Source: an uncultured beta proteobacterium
Lineage (GTDB): Bacteria > Pseudomonadota > Gammaproteobacteria > Burkholderiales > Burkholderiaceae
Direction: 5' to 3'
NCBI GenBank assembly: GCA_903938955.1
Contig: CAJAFJ010000005.1
Coordinates: 1 to 17,089, forward strand
Length of the DNA: 17,089 nucleotides
The notes under the pieces were generated by a model. That model worked only from the letters and a program-made list of their open reading frames with translations. It did no database searches and was not told the DNA's origin. Shown piece after piece: positions 16,622 to 17,089 of the stretch (its first letter is position 1; every line of letters begins with the position of its first letter). A program made the position numbers and the translations under genes.

Positions 16622-17089
16622 TCAGGACACTTTGGTATTTTTGGTTAAAGAAAGGTCGTCCTCAACCAAAAAATGTGTCAACCCACGCGCCAAAGAGCTG
16701 GCACTCGGGTTCTCGACAAACACGCAACGTTTGCCAGTGCGCTTGCAAAAATCCTTCACCTTCCAGTACGCGTTGTGGCTGATGCAGCCCGTTTGGCAAA
16801 TCACCAGGTCGGCGGCGCTCAGGCTGGCGTCCAAAATGCTGTGGTTGTCCTCCTGCCCCCCGTCGTGGTGCGCAAAACGACCGCCCACGCGCTCGATGAC
16901 ATCGCGGTAACTGGCCACATTGCCGCTGCGTCCACCCACGCACAGCACCGTTTTCTGGCTCAAATCAACGGCAATCGGGATAGTGCGGCTGGCCGGGCGC
17001 TCGGCCAGGGCCATGTCGGCTTTCTGCCCTAAGGTGGCATTCGCGGTGTCGAGCGATTTTTCAGCCAGCACCAGTTTTTGCCGCAGCTC
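16622..17089 (-). CDS. DUF2325 domain protein, C-terminal part (5' end beyond the right edge)
   Basis: The last ~155 codons of a minus-strand gene; the frame stays open to the window end (E-L-R-Q-K-L before a GTG at 17071), so the true start is outside. The visible N-terminal part is helical and charged, probably the end of a coiled coil. The DUF2325 domain follows: TVLCVGGRSGNVASYRDVIE, then GGRFAHHDGGQEDN, ADLVICQTGCISHNAYWKVK and CKRTGKRCVFVENPSASSL. The GGR motif, His pair and the conserved Cys residues (VICQTGC, FCKRTGKRC) suggest a nucleotide- or metal-binding fold, but the function is not known. It converges on bfd, with 59 nt between the two stops. Confidence 0.85.
   Translation of the reverse strand, partial: ELRQKLVLAEKSLDTANATLGQKADMALAERPASRTIPIAVDLSQKTVLCVGGRSGNVASYRDVIERVGGRFAHHDGGQEDNHSILDASLSAADLVICQTGCISHNAYWKVKDFCKRTGKRCVFVENPSASSLARGLTHFLVEDDLSLTKNTKVS

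Overview
The window reads as chromosomal DNA of a GC-rich betaproteobacterium, most likely Burkholderiales and probably Comamonadaceae (Rhodoferax/Polaromonas-like). This rests on gene content and protein flavour (PEP synthase beside its regulator, a short FeoB, HemP, paired bacterioferritins, a DUF2325 protein); no marker gene is present, so it is an inference.

Layout. Positions 1-125 hold the apparent start of a minus-strand gene that runs off the left edge. From 126 to 5916 is a carbon-metabolism block: a large sodium:solute symporter with a fused small-subunit-like N-terminus and phosphoenolpyruvate synthase (ppsA), both on the minus strand, with the PEP-synthase regulatory kinase/phosphorylase (ppsR) divergent on the plus strand. 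From 5917 to about 16583 everything is on the plus strand and concerns iron. (i) A feo operon (feoA, feoB and a small Cys-rich membrane protein) sits behind a clear promoter with a Fur-box-like operator. (ii) A long iron-uptake cluster follows: a Fiu/PiuA-like TonB-dependent siderophore receptor, a PiuC/YbiX-type dioxygenase, an FMN-dependent alpha-hydroxy-acid oxidase, tonB, exbB, exbD and hemP. (iii) Two tandem bacterioferritin genes end at a strong intrinsic terminator. (iv) bacterioferritin-associated ferredoxin (bfd) has its own Fur-type promoter and terminator. Converging from the right edge is a 5'-truncated DUF2325 gene.

How the genes work together. The receptor would take ferric-siderophore across the outer membrane using energy from TonB-ExbB-ExbD. 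FeoAB imports ferrous iron across the inner membrane. The two ferritin subunits store iron, and Bfd is expected to help release it. Three Fur-box-like sites (about 5958, 8763 and 16289-16323) overlap recognisable promoters, so feo, the receptor cluster and bfd look co-regulated by iron.

Most notable points: the two bacterioferritins have complementary active sites (one keeps the ferroxidase ligands and lacks the haem Met, the other the reverse); an alpha-hydroxy-acid oxidase is embedded by an ATGA overlap inside the siderophore/TonB operon; the symporter is a single-chain fusion with a long coiled-coil insert and an EF-hand-like loop; and several intergenic hairpins are unexplained. I see no mobile element, phage, CRISPR array, tRNA or rRNA. 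No wholly new multi-gene system stands out; the oxidase in the siderophore operon is the best candidate for undescribed biology.
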